From: an uncultured Bacilli bacterium | Lineage (GTDB): Bacteria > Bacillota_I > Bacilli_A > RF39 > UBA660 | NCBI GenBank assembly: GCA_944358405.1 | Contig: CALVQX010000002.1 | Span: 1-33,545, forward strand | Direction of reading: 5' to 3' | DNA: 33,545 nt | Shown: piece by piece, positions 13,924 through 23,475 of the stretch | Position numbering within the stretch: the first letter of the stretch is position 1 | Layout: every line of letters begins with the position of its first letter | Program-made: the position numbers and the translations under genes | The notes under the pieces: generated by a model | What the model was told of the DNA's origin: nothing | The model's database searches: none | What the model saw: only the letters and a program-made list of their open reading frames with translations

Positions 13924-14000
13924 GCCTCAATAGCTCAGCTGGTTAGAGCACTTGACTGTTAATCAAGGGGTCCTAGGTTCAAGTCCTAGTTGGGGCGCCA
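13924..14000 (+). tRNA. tRNA-Asn (GTT)
   Basis: 77 nt with encoded CCA. The acceptor GCCTCAA pairs with TTGGGGC (one T-G pair). The anticodon is GTT in GACTGTTAATC, and the T arm is CTAGGTTCAAGTCCTAG. The discriminator is G. Confidence 0.95.
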
Positions 14001-14003
14001 TTT

Positions 14004-14080
14004 GGCGAGTTGGTGAAGTGGCTTAACACACTGCCCTTTCACGGCAGCATTCACGGATTCGAATTCCGTACTCGTCACCA
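14004..14080 (+). tRNA. tRNA-Glu (TTC)
   Basis: 77 nt with CCA. The acceptor GGCGAGT pairs with ACTCGTC (one G-T pair). The anticodon stem CTGCC/GGCAG holds loop CTTTCAC, anticodon TTC. The T arm is ACGGATTCGAATTCCGT. A terminator begins 12 bp downstream. Confidence 0.95.
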
Positions 14081-14091
14081 ATTTGAAAACG

Positions 14092-14117
14092 AAAAAACTC
14101 GGTATGAGTTTTTTTCT
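14092..14117 (+). terminator. Terminator of the tRNA-Ile-Asn-Glu operon
   Basis: Stem AAAACTC/GAGTTTT with loop GGTAT, followed by TTTCTTTT. Confidence 0.8.
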
Positions 14118-14125
14118 TTTTGTTG

Positions 14126-14154
14126 TTGACAACTTTAAAATTATCCTGTAATAT
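14126..14154 (+). promoter_or_regulatory. Promoter of the tRNA-Ser
   Basis: Consensus -35 TTGACA (14126-14131), 17-bp spacer, -10 TAATAT (14149-14154). The separate terminator and promoter make tRNA-Ser its own unit. Confidence 0.65.
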
Positions 14155-14182
14155 TATATGTACGGACGCATAATGAGGAAAT

Positions 14183-14273
14183 GGAGTAGTACTCAAGAGG
14201 CTGAAGAGGCGCCCCTGCTAAGGGTGTAGGTCGGGCAACTGGCGCGAGAGTTCAAATCTCTCCTACTCCGCCA
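14183..14273 (+). tRNA. tRNA-Ser (GCT)
   Basis: 91 nt with encoded CCA. The acceptor GGAGTAG pairs with CTACTCC. The anticodon is GCT in CCCTGCTAAGGG. A long variable arm (TGTAGGTCGGGCAACTGGCG region) is typical of class II tRNAs. The T arm is GAGAGTTCAAATCTCTC. Confidence 0.95.
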
Positions 14274-14283
14274 TAAAAAAATT

Positions 14284-14309
14284 ACTTGAACAATATCGTT
14301 CAAGTTTTT
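14284..14309 (+). terminator. Terminator of the tRNA-Ser
   Basis: Perfect 8-bp stem ACTTGAAC/GTTCAAGT, loop AATATC, then TTTTGTTTG. Confidence 0.85.
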
Positions 14310-14364
14310 GTTTGCCAAATTTTATTACTATGAGATGTAGTTTATTATTTTACAAATTTTTTTG

Positions 14365-14410
14365 ATGAATTCTTTTCTTCGATTATGAATTCTTTTCTTC
14401 GATTATGAAT
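14365..14410 (+). repeat. 20-bp tandem repeat upstream of the glucan synthase promoter
   Basis: TCTTTTCTTCGATTATGAAT occurs twice in direct succession (14371-14390, 14391-14410), preceded by a partial copy ATGAAT. It ends 5 bp before the -35 at 14416. It could be a binding site duplicated by slippage or simply recent slippage. Confidence 0.85.
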
Positions 14411-14415
14411 AAAAC

Positions 14416-14444
14416 TTGTTTTTGTTCTTTTCTTTTGATATAAT
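14416..14444 (+). promoter_or_regulatory. Promoter of the cyclic glucan synthase-like gene
   Basis: -35 TTGTTT (14416-14421), 17-bp spacer, extended -10 TGATATAAT (TATAAT 14439-14444), 21 bp before the ATG. Confidence 0.75.
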
Positions 14445-14465
14445 TTTCTCAGGAGTGAAGTAGAT

Positions 14466-17400
14466 ATGGCTAATTTGGTAAAAAAATTTTTAACGGATTT
14501 CGAAGATATTAATGAATATTATAATTTTTTAGTCGAGAAAACAAAAAAGTTAGAGTACGTAGGAATTACAAATGAATGGTTAATTGACAATTTTTATTTG
14601 TTAGTAGAACATAAAACAAATATCATTCATGATAAAAAACAAATTCTAAAGCAGATTAAGAATGCCGAGAGCATCTATTTTTGTATTAAAGAAATTGTAG
14701 TGGCAAATAATTATAATATTAGTTTCCAACTTTTAACTACGGAATTAAATAAGTATCAAAAAGAAACGAAGAAATATCTTTCTTATAAAGAAATCGAGTG
14801 TATTAATGAGGTATTATTATTCCTATACGTAGAGAGATTAAATGCTTTATGTAAAGAAGAGTATCGTAAATTATTAGATAAAGAAACTGTCTCTCGTATT
14901 ATTAAGGAAAGAGAAGATAAGGAAATTGAGTTAAGTAACTTTATTAAAGATGATTTTTCTATCGAGTCACATAAGGATTATGTGTTTGAACTAAATTATC
15001 AATTAAAAGAACTTGGAGCTAAAAGCAATAAGATTTTTAAAGAGCTAAATGAATTATTAGAAGAAAAACAAGTTAGCTTGAAAGAATTAATTAATGAAGA
15101 ATATCAAAGAAAGATAGATAATGATATTTTAATTTCTAATATTTTTAATGATTTAAAAGAGTTTTTTGAATTTACGGATGAAGATTTATTTGAAAAAATT
15201 TCTAAGACAGAAAAAATGCTAATGGATGATGAAGTGTATAGTATGATGACTTCTGAATCAAAAGATCTTTATCGTAGAAGATTGTTAAAATTAGCAAAGA
15301 GAAACCGTTACACAGAAGTAGAATACTTAGAAAAAATTTTACAACAGGCTGATCGTGAGGATTATCATGTTGGATTTCAGTTATTTAAACAAAGAGATCG
15401 AGGATTTTTTGTATTTCTTTATATTTTAGGAATTTTTTTAGTTACGGTGGGTGCTAGCTTCTTCTTATCTAATTATTTTCTTCCTAATCGAATCCTTGGC
15501 TTTCTTTTATTACTGATTCCAGTTAGTCAATTATTTGTTCAAATATTGAATCAAATCTTGATCTATGTTGTTCCTACAGAACCATTACCAAAATTAGATT
15601 ATTCTGAAGGAATTCCTGAAGAATCAGCAACTATGGTAGTAATTCCAACTATTGTTTCTAGCAAGGAAAAGATCAAAGATATGTTTGATACCTTGGAAAC
15701 ATTTTATCTAATTAATAAAACAGATAATTTATATTTTACATTATTAGGAGATGTAAAAGCTGGAGATCAGGAGTTTTATCCTTTTGATAAGGAAATTTCT
15801 GAATATGGAGTAGAATATGCTACTAAATTAAATCAGAAATATAAAAAAGATTTATTCTATTTTATCTATCGTAAAAGAATATGGAATGAAAAAGAAAATT
15901 CTTACCTAGGCTATGAACGCAAAAGAGGTGGATTATTACAATTTAACCAAATTTTGCTTCATCAAATGGATAAAGTTTCTGAGAAGAAGTATTTTAACGT
16001 AAATATGCTAAGTAAGCATGATTTGAAAATTAAATATGTCATTACTTTAGATACAGATACTAGATTAGTATTGAATACTGCTTTAAATTTGGTGGGTGCC
16101 ATGGCCCATCCTATGAATCATCCTGTACTTAATAAAGAAGGTACTAAAGTTATTCGTGGATACGGTTTGATGCAACCAAGAGTTAGCGTCGATATTGAAG
16201 CTACAAACAAAAGCTTATATAGTCAGATTTTTGCCGGTATTGGTGGTTTCGACACTTATAGTGCCATCGTACCAAATGTTTATCAAGACTGTTTTGCGGA
16301 AGGTAGCTTTGTTGGAAAAGGAATTTATGACTTAGAGGTTTTTCAACAGGTATTAGCCCATACTTTCCCAGATAATTTGATTTTGTCTCATGATTTATTG
16401 GAAGGAAATTATTTACGCTGTGGCTATGTTTGCGATATCGAATTAATCGATGATTTTCCATCTAAATTTTTGACAGATATTACAAGGCATCATCGTTGGG
16501 CTCGTGGAGATGTGCAAATTATTTCTTGGCTTTTAGGTCATGTTCGCAATCAAGAAGGAAAAAAAGTTAAAAATCCAATTAACTTACTAGGTAAATTCAA
16601 AATATTTGATAACCTTGTTCGCATGTTTTTACCTATTACTTTACTATTAATTTTACTTTGCGCAGTTTTATTTAGTAAGGTAAATCCATTATGGTGGGTT
16701 GGATTTGTTGTATTAGAGATTGCTGTGCCAATTATCTTCTTCTTGAGAAGTAAGATTTATCGTCAAGGCAAAGAGAAGACTACAGTATATTATAAAAATT
16801 TATTCTTTGGCGGAAAAAGTTTATTACTTCGTTCCTATATCGTATTATCAGATTTACCATTTTATACAAAACTTTATATGGATGCTTTTTTCCGAACTCT
16901 TTATCGTCTGTTTATCAGTCATAAGAATTTGTTGAATTGGATTACGGCAGAAGAAGTAGAAAAAACAGTAAAAGGGGATTTGAAAAGTTATCTTCGCAAC
17001 TTTGTTCCTAATTTTATCTTTGTTGTAGTATTTATTCTTATTGGAATTTTTACAAATAACTATATTTCATTCGTTTTAGCAATTATTTTCTTTTCTTCTC
17101 CATTTGTTTTATATAGAGTTAGCTTAGATATTGATCATAATCGCATTGAATTAAGTGATTCTGAGGTTGCTGAAGTTCGAGAGATTGCTTTTAAGACTTG
17201 GAAGTATTTTGAGGATAATTTAAAAGAAGAGTATAGTTATCTAATTCCTGATAACTATCAAGAAAATCGAGAGCAAAAATTAGATTTGAGAACATCTCCT
17301 ACTGGAATTGGTTTTTCTTTAGTTAGTGTTGTTGGTGCTTATGAGTTGGAGTTTATTACTTTGGAAAAAGCAGTTTCTTTAATTGAACATATTTTAGATA

Positions 17401-20400
17401 CAGTGAATTCTTTGGAAAAATGGCATGGACATTTATATAATTGGTATGATATTAAAACAAAAAAGGTGATGCATCCCGGTTTTGTTTCTACGATTGATTC
17501 TGGTAATTTCGTTGCTAGTGTTATCGTAGTAAGAGAATTTTTAAATGATCATGATCAAGTAGCTTTGGTAAAGTTATGTGATAGATTAATTCACAATACC
17601 AATTTTAAAAAGTTATATACCAAAAAGGAAGTATTTAGTATTGGTTATGATGAAACAGAAGGGAAACTTTCTATCTATAATTACAATAAGTTTGCTAGTG
17701 AATCTAGACTTACTAGTTATTTGGCAATTTGCCTTGGAGATGCGCCTAGTAAACATTGGTTCTGTTTAGATAAATCACTTACGACTTATAAGGGCAGAAA
17801 AGGTCTAATTTCTTGGTCTGGGACTTCTTTTGAGTATTTTATGCCATTATTATTTATGAAAAATTATCCAAATACTTTATTGGATGAGACATATCATTTC
17901 GCAAGATTCTGTCAAAAAGATTATATTGAAAGTGTTTCTCATAAATTACCATGGGGAATCAGTGAATCAGCTTATAATGAATTAGACAATGCTTTGAACT
18001 ATAAGTATCGTGCATTTTCTACTCCATATTTAAAAGCGAAAGAAGATAAAGAAAACAGAGTGGTATTATCTCCATATTCTTCTTTGATGGCAATTGAAAT
18101 GTTTCCTGAAGATGTGTATGAAAATATTCAAAAATTTGAAAAGTTGGATATGCTAGGAAAATATGGTTTCTATGAAGCTTATGATTATGATAATAAAGGT
18201 GTTGTCAAAGCATTCTTTGCTCACCATCAAGGGATGAGTTTAGCGGGCCTTGTAAATTATTTAAAACCAGATGCGATTAAGAACTATTTTCATGAGAATG
18301 TAAACATCAAAACTTTTGATATCTTGTTAAAGGAAAAAGTTCAAGTGAAAACAAGTATTGATATGAAGATGGCACGTTATAAAAAATATGACTATCAGAA
18401 AGAGACCATTGAAAATGATATTCGTGCATTTAATTATATTTCTTATATGCCTGAAGTCAGTGTGTTATCGAATAAAAAATATTGTTTGTTGATGAATGAT
18501 CGTGGAAACAGTTTTTCTAGATATCGGACTTTACAATTGAATCGGTATCGAAAAGTTACAGAACAGGATTATGGTATTTTCTTATATGTAAAAGATTTAG
18601 ATACAGATTATGTGTGGAGTAATACATATGCTCCAATGAATAAGAAACCAGATAAATATGAAGTGGTTTTTGCTGCAGATAAGATTAAATTTTTACGTAC
18701 TGATGGGAAGGTTTCTACCAAGACAGAAATTGTTGTTACTAAAAACCATCATGCAGAGATTCGTAAGATTACTTTCAAAAATGAAAGCGATCAAACCAAA
18801 TTTTTGGAACTTACGACTTATACCGAACCTATTTTATCTGAGAATATGGATGATATCAGTCATAGAGTATTTAATAACATGTTTATGTCTAGCGAATTTG
18901 ATTCTCGTACTAACTCTTTGATTATGCGTCGCAAAAGTCGAGGAGAAAGCAATGTTAATAGTTATATGTTAACTCGCTTATTAGTTCTTGATCCGATTAC
19001 AGAATACTCTTATGAAACAGAAAGAAGTCAATTTATTGGAAGAAATCATACGCCTTCTAATCCTATCGCATTAAGTCAGTCTTTGACCAATTATAGTGGG
19101 GATAATTTGGATCCAGTGATGAGTATGAGAAATCAAGTAGCAATTGAACCAAATAGTTCTACGACTGTATATCTAATCGTTGGATTCGGTAGAAGTAGAG
19201 AGCAAATTGATGACATTATTCAATCTTATTGTGATGAGGCTACGATTGAAAAAGCATTCCGTGTCTCTACCTTAATGAACATTATTAATACGAAAAATTT
19301 AAATATTACTGGGGAAGATATGCGTGTATTTAACATTATGCTAAATTACTTATATCAAACCACACGAATTTCTGTAAATGAAGAGCGAATGGATCTCCTT
19401 CGAAAGAATGCACTAGGACAGTCTGGTTTATGGAAATTTGGAGTCAGTGGAGATAGGCCAATTATTCTAGTAGAAATTAGTGATATCAGTGATCTATCTT
19501 TCGTGCTTGAAATATTAAAGGCCTTTGAATATTATAAAAACAATTCCATTTTTGTCGATATTATCATTATTAATAGTGAATCTAGTCAGTATGCTAAAAT
19601 TATTAAAAAAGAAATTGATGATGAAATGTATCGTATGTATACGTTGAATAGTTTTTATCATACCCCTGGTTCTATTACCGTAATTAATAGTGATAACATA
19701 ACCAGAGAAGAACGTAGCTTACTTAATATGGTACCAAGACTTCGTTTTGTAATTGAAAATCATATTTCATTAAAAGAAGCAGTTGAAGAATTACAAAAAA
19801 ATAATCGCATTAGTAATTATGAATATTCTCCAATGGAAGAAAATATTGTTCCTACTTTGCATGAACGGTTAACTTTTGATAATGGTTTTGGAGGTTTTAA
19901 AAATAATGGTCGAGAATATGTCATCTATAATAAAAACACACCAACACCTTGGGTAAATGTTATTGCGAATAAAAACTTTGGAACGATTATTACTAATAAT
20001 GGTTGCGGGTATACTTATGCTTATAATTCATCTGAGTTTAAAATTACTGCTTGGACAAATGATATAGTGGTAAACGATAAGTCAGAAGGATTTAAATTTA
20101 ATGGAAAAATGTTTGATCCAGAAAAGTGTACACATGGTTTTGGTTATAGTATTTTAGAAAGTGAAACGAAAGAGTTACGAAAAGAAATTACGGAATTTGT
20201 AGCTTTAGAAGATAATATCAAGTTATATTTAGTGAAACTTACCAATAAACAGAAAAAAGTTGCTAATGTAGAAATTAATTTCTGGATTAATCCAACGTTT
20301 GGTAATTTTGAAGAAAAAACTTCTAGACATATTCTAACAGAATTTATGGGTGATGATAATTACCTTAAGATGCGAAATGTCTATAGTATTAATTATGGTG

Positions 20401-22121
20401 ATGTCAATATCTTTATGTCTTCTAGTGAACCGATCGAATATGTTACTAGTGATAAAATTCTAGTAAAAAGCATCAATACAAAAGTAAAATTAAATGGGGA
20501 AGAAGAAAAATTTATTGTCTTCCAATTGGGATGTGGTTTGAAGGATTCCGAGAATGTTGCTATGATTCAAAAATATTCGAACATTACTACTGTCAAAAAA
20601 GAATTAAAAGCAGTTAAGGAATACTGGAATAAAACATTAAGCGTAATTGAAGTCAATTCTCCTGATACTAGTTTTAATTACATGCTAAATGGTTGGTATT
20701 TATATCAAACAATTTCTTCTCGTATTATGGCAAAAGCTGGTTTTTATCAAGTCAGTGGTGCTTTTGGTTATCGTGATCAATTACAAGATGCAATGAACAT
20801 TGCTATGGTAAAACCTGATTTTACAAGAGAACAGATTTTAATCAATGCTGCCCATCAATTTATGGAAGGTGATGTTCTACATTGGTGGCACGAAAAGAAT
20901 CGTTTTGGTTTGCGAAGTCGATATAAAGATGATTATTTGTGGTTAGTATATGCAACAGTTTATTATATTGAAATTACTGGAGATACTGCTATTTTAGAAG
21001 AGAGCATTCCTTATGTGTTAGGTGATAGTCTAAGCGATTATGAGCACGAAAAAGGAATCGTTTTCCAATATTCTTCTGAGAAGGAAACCTTATTAGAACA
21101 TTGTATTAAATCTTTACAATTGTCTATGAAATCCTTAGGACGTCATAAGATTCCTTTAATGGGTGGAGGAGACTGGAATGATGGAATGAATAAGGTTGGT
21201 ATCAAAGGAAAAGGAGAAAGTGTTTGGTTAGGATTTTTCTTATATTATGTCATTGATTTATTTGTTAAGATGATGAAAAAATATGACAAAAAGTTTGATG
21301 TTAGTGACTATGTTCAATTTAATGAAAAATTGAAAGAAAATTTAAATAAGAAGACCTGGGATGGTAATTATTATTTAAGAGCTTTCTTCGATAATGGAGA
21401 TAAACTAGGTAGCCATGAAAATAGTGAATGTAAAATCGATTTAATTTCACAAAGCTTTTCTATTTTAAGTGGAGTAGCTCCGAAAGAGAGAGTTCAACAA
21501 GCAATTACGGCGGTAGAAGAGAACTTAGTAGATGATGATAGTAAAATTGTAAAATTACTTACTCCACCATTTGAAAAGTCTTTAAATAATCCAGGATATA
21601 TTATGAATTATCCAAAAGGAATTCGTGAAAATGGAGGACAATATACGCATTCTGTTGCTTGGTATTTGATGGCTTTGATTAAAGCAGGATATCATGATCG
21701 AGCATATCGTTATTACCAAATGATCAATCCTATTAATCGAAGCTTAACAGAAGAAGATGTTGCACAATATCAGGTAGAACCATACGTTGTAACAGCCGAT
21801 ATCTATTCTGCAGAACATTATCCTGGACGTGGTGGTTGGACATGGTATACAGGATCTGCTGGATGGTTTTATCGAGTTGGTATTTATGATTTGTTAGGAT
21901 TAAGGAAACAAGGAAATACTTTGAGAATGATTCCTAAAATACCAATTGCATGGGACGGATATCAAGTTACCTATCATTATATGGATACTTCATATTTTAT
22001 TGAAGTAATCAAGGATTCGAAAAAAGATGGAATTGTCTTAGATCGTAAAAAACAAATTAGTAATTTTATTGAACTTGAAAATGATGGAAAAGAACATCAT
22101 GTAACCGTTTATATAAAATAG
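14466..22121 (+). CDS. Cyclic beta-1,2-glucan synthase-like protein (GT84-GH94 architecture)
   Basis: 2551 residues from ATG 14466 behind CAGGAG. Order: a helical charged N-terminal region (1-310); two hydrophobic segments (about 312-370); a GT84-type glycosyltransferase with D529-x-D531 in ITLDTDTR and RHHRW (674-678); membrane segments near 720-765 and 855-890; a glycoamylase-like middle domain (SPTGIGFSL, WGISESAYNELD, GFYEAYDY, AHHQGMSLAG); then a C-terminal GH94 phosphorylase-like domain with WWHEKN (2140-2145), DDYLW (2155-2159) and GGDWNDGMN containing D2236. This matches NdvB/ChvB/Cgs proteins (about 2800 residues), which make UDP-glucose-dependent cyclic beta-1,2-glucan. The catalytic motifs are intact. 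No NdvA-type ABC exporter is in the window. A linear product is possible. Confidence 0.92.
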   Translation: MANLVKKFLTDFEDINEYYNFLVEKTKKLEYVGITNEWLIDNFYLLVEHKTNIIHDKKQILKQIKNAESIYFCIKEIVVANNYNISFQLLTTELNKYQKETKKYLSYKEIECINEVLLFLYVERLNALCKEEYRKLLDKETVSRIIKEREDKEIELSNFIKDDFSIESHKDYVFELNYQLKELGAKSNKIFKELNELLEEKQVSLKELINEEYQRKIDNDILISNIFNDLKEFFEFTDEDLFEKISKTEKMLMDDEVYSMMTSESKDLYRRRLLKLAKRNRYTEVEYLEKILQQADREDYHVGFQLFKQRDRGFFVFLYILGIFLVTVGASFFLSNYFLPNRILGFLLLLIPVSQLFVQILNQILIYVVPTEPLPKLDYSEGIPEESATMVVIPTIVSSKEKIKDMFDTLETFYLINKTDNLYFTLLGDVKAGDQEFYPFDKEISEYGVEYATKLNQKYKKDLFYFIYRKRIWNEKENSYLGYERKRGGLLQFNQILLHQMDKVSEKKYFNVNMLSKHDLKIKYVITLDTDTRLVLNTALNLVGAMAHPMNHPVLNKEGTKVIRGYGLMQPRVSVDIEATNKSLYSQIFAGIGGFDTYSAIVPNVYQDCFAEGSFVGKGIYDLEVFQQVLAHTFPDNLILSHDLLEGNYLRCGYVCDIELIDDFPSKFLTDITRHHRWARGDVQIISWLLGHVRNQEGKKVKNPINLLGKFKIFDNLVRMFLPITLLLILLCAVLFSKVNPLWWVGFVVLEIAVPIIFFLRSKIYRQGKEKTTVYYKNLFFGGKSLLLRSYIVLSDLPFYTKLYMDAFFRTLYRLFISHKNLLNWITAEEVEKTVKGDLKSYLRNFVPNFIFVVVFILIGIFTNNYISFVLAIIFFSSPFVLYRVSLDIDHNRIELSDSEVAEVREIAFKTWKYFEDNLKEEYSYLIPDNYQENREQKLDLRTSPTGIGFSLVSVVGAYELEFITLEKAVSLIEHILDTVNSLEKWHGHLYNWYDIKTKKVMHPGFVSTIDSGNFVASVIVVREFLNDHDQVALVKLCDRLIHNTNFKKLYTKKEVFSIGYDETEGKLSIYNYNKFASESRLTSYLAICLGDAPSKHWFCLDKSLTTYKGRKGLISWSGTSFEYFMPLLFMKNYPNTLLDETYHFARFCQKDYIESVSHKLPWGISESAYNELDNALNYKYRAFSTPYLKAKEDKENRVVLSPYSSLMAIEMFPEDVYENIQKFEKLDMLGKYGFYEAYDYDNKGVVKAFFAHHQGMSLAGLVNYLKPDAIKNYFHENVNIKTFDILLKEKVQVKTSIDMKMARYKKYDYQKETIENDIRAFNYISYMPEVSVLSNKKYCLLMNDRGNSFSRYRTLQLNRYRKVTEQDYGIFLYVKDLDTDYVWSNTYAPMNKKPDKYEVVFAADKIKFLRTDGKVSTKTEIVVTKNHHAEIRKITFKNESDQTKFLELTTYTEPILSENMDDISHRVFNNMFMSSEFDSRTNSLIMRRKSRGESNVNSYMLTRLLVLDPITEYSYETERSQFIGRNHTPSNPIALSQSLTNYSGDNLDPVMSMRNQVAIEPNSSTTVYLIVGFGRSREQIDDIIQSYCDEATIEKAFRVSTLMNIINTKNLNITGEDMRVFNIMLNYLYQTTRISVNEERMDLLRKNALGQSGLWKFGVSGDRPIILVEISDISDLSFVLEILKAFEYYKNNSIFVDIIIINSESSQYAKIIKKEIDDEMYRMYTLNSFYHTPGSITVINSDNITREERSLLNMVPRLRFVIENHISLKEAVEELQKNNRISNYEYSPMEENIVPTLHERLTFDNGFGGFKNNGREYVIYNKNTPTPWVNVIANKNFGTIITNNGCGYTYAYNSSEFKITAWTNDIVVNDKSEGFKFNGKMFDPEKCTHGFGYSILESETKELRKEITEFVALEDNIKLYLVKLTNKQKKVANVEINFWINPTFGNFEEKTSRHILTEFMGDDNYLKMRNVYSINYGDVNIFMSSSEPIEYVTSDKILVKSINTKVKLNGEEEKFIVFQLGCGLKDSENVAMIQKYSNITTVKKELKAVKEYWNKTLSVIEVNSPDTSFNYMLNGWYLYQTISSRIMAKAGFYQVSGAFGYRDQLQDAMNIAMVKPDFTREQILINAAHQFMEGDVLHWWHEKNRFGLRSRYKDDYLWLVYATVYYIEITGDTAILEESIPYVLGDSLSDYEHEKGIVFQYSSEKETLLEHCIKSLQLSMKSLGRHKIPLMGGGDWNDGMNKVGIKGKGESVWLGFFLYYVIDLFVKMMKKYDKKFDVSDYVQFNEKLKENLNKKTWDGNYYLRAFFDNGDKLGSHENSECKIDLISQSFSILSGVAPKERVQQAITAVEENLVDDDSKIVKLLTPPFEKSLNNPGYIMNYPKGIRENGGQYTHSVAWYLMALIKAGYHDRAYRYYQMINPINRSLTEEDVAQYQVEPYVVTADIYSAEHYPGRGGWTWYTGSAGWFYRVGIYDLLGLRKQGNTLRMIPKIPIAWDGYQVTYHYMDTSYFIEVIKDSKKDGIVLDRKKQISNFIELENDGKEHHVTVYIK

Positions 22122-22146
22122 TTATTCCACTAGGGATGACTATTTT
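22117..22146 (+). terminator. Terminator of the glucan synthase-like gene
   Basis: A 12-bp stem (22117-22128 with 22133-22144, two G-T pairs) and loop ACTA run into TTTTTC. The stop codon of the preceding gene is in the left arm. Confidence 0.8.
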
Positions 22147-22169
22147 TCTTTTCTTCTAGCTAGATTTCG

Positions 22170-22178
22170 TGTTATAAT
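22170..22178 (+). promoter_or_regulatory. Extended -10 of the pgi gene
   Basis: TGTTATAAT with TATAAT at 22173-22178, 28 bp before the ATG at 22207. The -35 region (TTTCTT) is weak. Confidence 0.55.
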
Positions 22179-22206
22179 GTTTATATCATTCGGAGGGATA
22201 AATATT

Positions 22207-23403
22207 ATGGTAACATTTGATTTTTCAATTTCCTGTAATTCTTTTTTGAATACGATGGATATCAAGCGTGAGATGGAGAGAAAGGGAGAAGTTTTTTCTT
22301 CTTTTGAAAAGAGTAGTATGATTGGTTGGATGGATCCAGTAGATGCCACCTTAATAGAGAAAATATTCCATATTAGAGATCGAATTAAGCAAAATTCTAA
22401 GTGTTTGGTTGTGATTGGAATTGGGGGCTCTTTTTTAGGCAGTTATGCGATGAAGGAGATGTTTTCTGACTATTTTTCCAAAGAAGAATTTCCAATTATC
22501 TATGCTGGTACTAGTTTATCTAGTCAATATATGGATCAATTACTTTCTTATCTGAAAACAATTGATTTTTCCGTACAAGTCATCAGCAAAAGTGGGACTA
22601 CGATGGAGACGATGATTACTTATCAGTTAGTAAAGCAATTGATGGAAGAGAAATATTCTAAGGAAGAATTAAGAAAGCGCATTATTATAACTACAGATAG
22701 CAAGGAAGGATCTTTACGTAAGGAAGCAGAAACAGAAGGATATGATGCATTTATTATCCCTAATAATATTGGTGGAAGATATTCTATTACAACTCCTGCT
22801 CATTTGCTTGCTATGTCATTTTTCCTTGATATTTCTAAGTTTTTAGAGGGATTTTATCAAGGATTAAAGAGACAAGAAGAAGCTTATCAATATGCTGTAG
22901 TTCGTAAATTATTGTTTGAACGTGGAAAATATATAGAAAATTTTTGTGTTTATGAACCAAAATTATATTATTTTACAGAATGGTTAAAACAGTTATTTGG
23001 TGAGACAGAAGGAAAAGAACAAAAGGGGATTTTTCCTGTCTCTACTGTTCATACCCGCGATTTACATTCTTTAGGCCAATTTATTCAGGAAGGAAATCCT
23101 ATTCTTTTTGAAACTTTTTTTAAGATTCATCATTCTACGAAAATACTTTACAATCAATTAGAATTGCATCATATTAATAATGTTGTTCTAGATTCTGTAG
23201 TAGATGCCCATATCTCTGGTGGAGTTCCTTGTAATTTAATTGAACTAGATCAAATTGAAGAAGATACGATTGGCCAATTATGTGCCTTTTTCATGCTAAG
23301 TGCGGCATATAGTGGATACTTATTTGGAGTAGATCCTTTTAATCAACCAGGAGTAGAAGTTTATAAAAAACGTATTCGTGAAAATTTAGAGTTGCATTTT
23401 TAA
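22207..23403 (+). CDS. pgi: Glucose-6-phosphate isomerase
   Basis: 398 residues. ATG 22207 is chosen because CGGAGGG lies 8 bp before it; an ATG at 22177 precedes this SD and sits in the promoter. It interconverts glucose-6-P and fructose-6-P. Motifs: GIGGSFLG (71-78) and SKSGTTMET (127-135) for phosphate binding, NNIGGRYSITTPA (PGI signature 1), GQFIQEGN, and GYLFGVDPFNQPGVEVYK (signature 2). It is shorter than the ~450-residue Bacillus enzyme but all signatures are present. It lies directly after the glucan synthase-like gene, which needs glucose-phosphate-derived UDP-glucose, though each has its own promoter. Confidence 0.95.
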   Translation: MVTFDFSISCNSFLNTMDIKREMERKGEVFSSFEKSSMIGWMDPVDATLIEKIFHIRDRIKQNSKCLVVIGIGGSFLGSYAMKEMFSDYFSKEEFPIIYAGTSLSSQYMDQLLSYLKTIDFSVQVISKSGTTMETMITYQLVKQLMEEKYSKEELRKRIIITTDSKEGSLRKEAETEGYDAFIIPNNIGGRYSITTPAHLLAMSFFLDISKFLEGFYQGLKRQEEAYQYAVVRKLLFERGKYIENFCVYEPKLYYFTEWLKQLFGETEGKEQKGIFPVSTVHTRDLHSLGQFIQEGNPILFETFFKIHHSTKILYNQLELHHINNVVLDSVVDAHISGGVPCNLIELDQIEEDTIGQLCAFFMLSAAYSGYLFGVDPFNQPGVEVYKKRIRENLELHF

Positions 23404-23433
23404 CTATTTAAAAAATAAGAGAGGAGATAAAAT

Positions 23434-23475
23434 ATGATAATAAAATATTTTGACAAAGAGATATCATATGAGTAA
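23434..23475 (+). CDS. 13-codon ORF overlapping the PAP2 start (possible coupling leader)
   Basis: ATG 23434 is preceded by AGAGGAGATAAAAT, the only good SD in this gap. It encodes MIIKYFDKEISYE and stops at 23473-23475, overlapping the out-of-frame PAP2 start at 23468 by eight bases. Terminating ribosomes could restart on the PAP2 ATG, which has only a poor SD of its own. Confidence 0.4.
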   Translation: MIIKYFDKEISYE

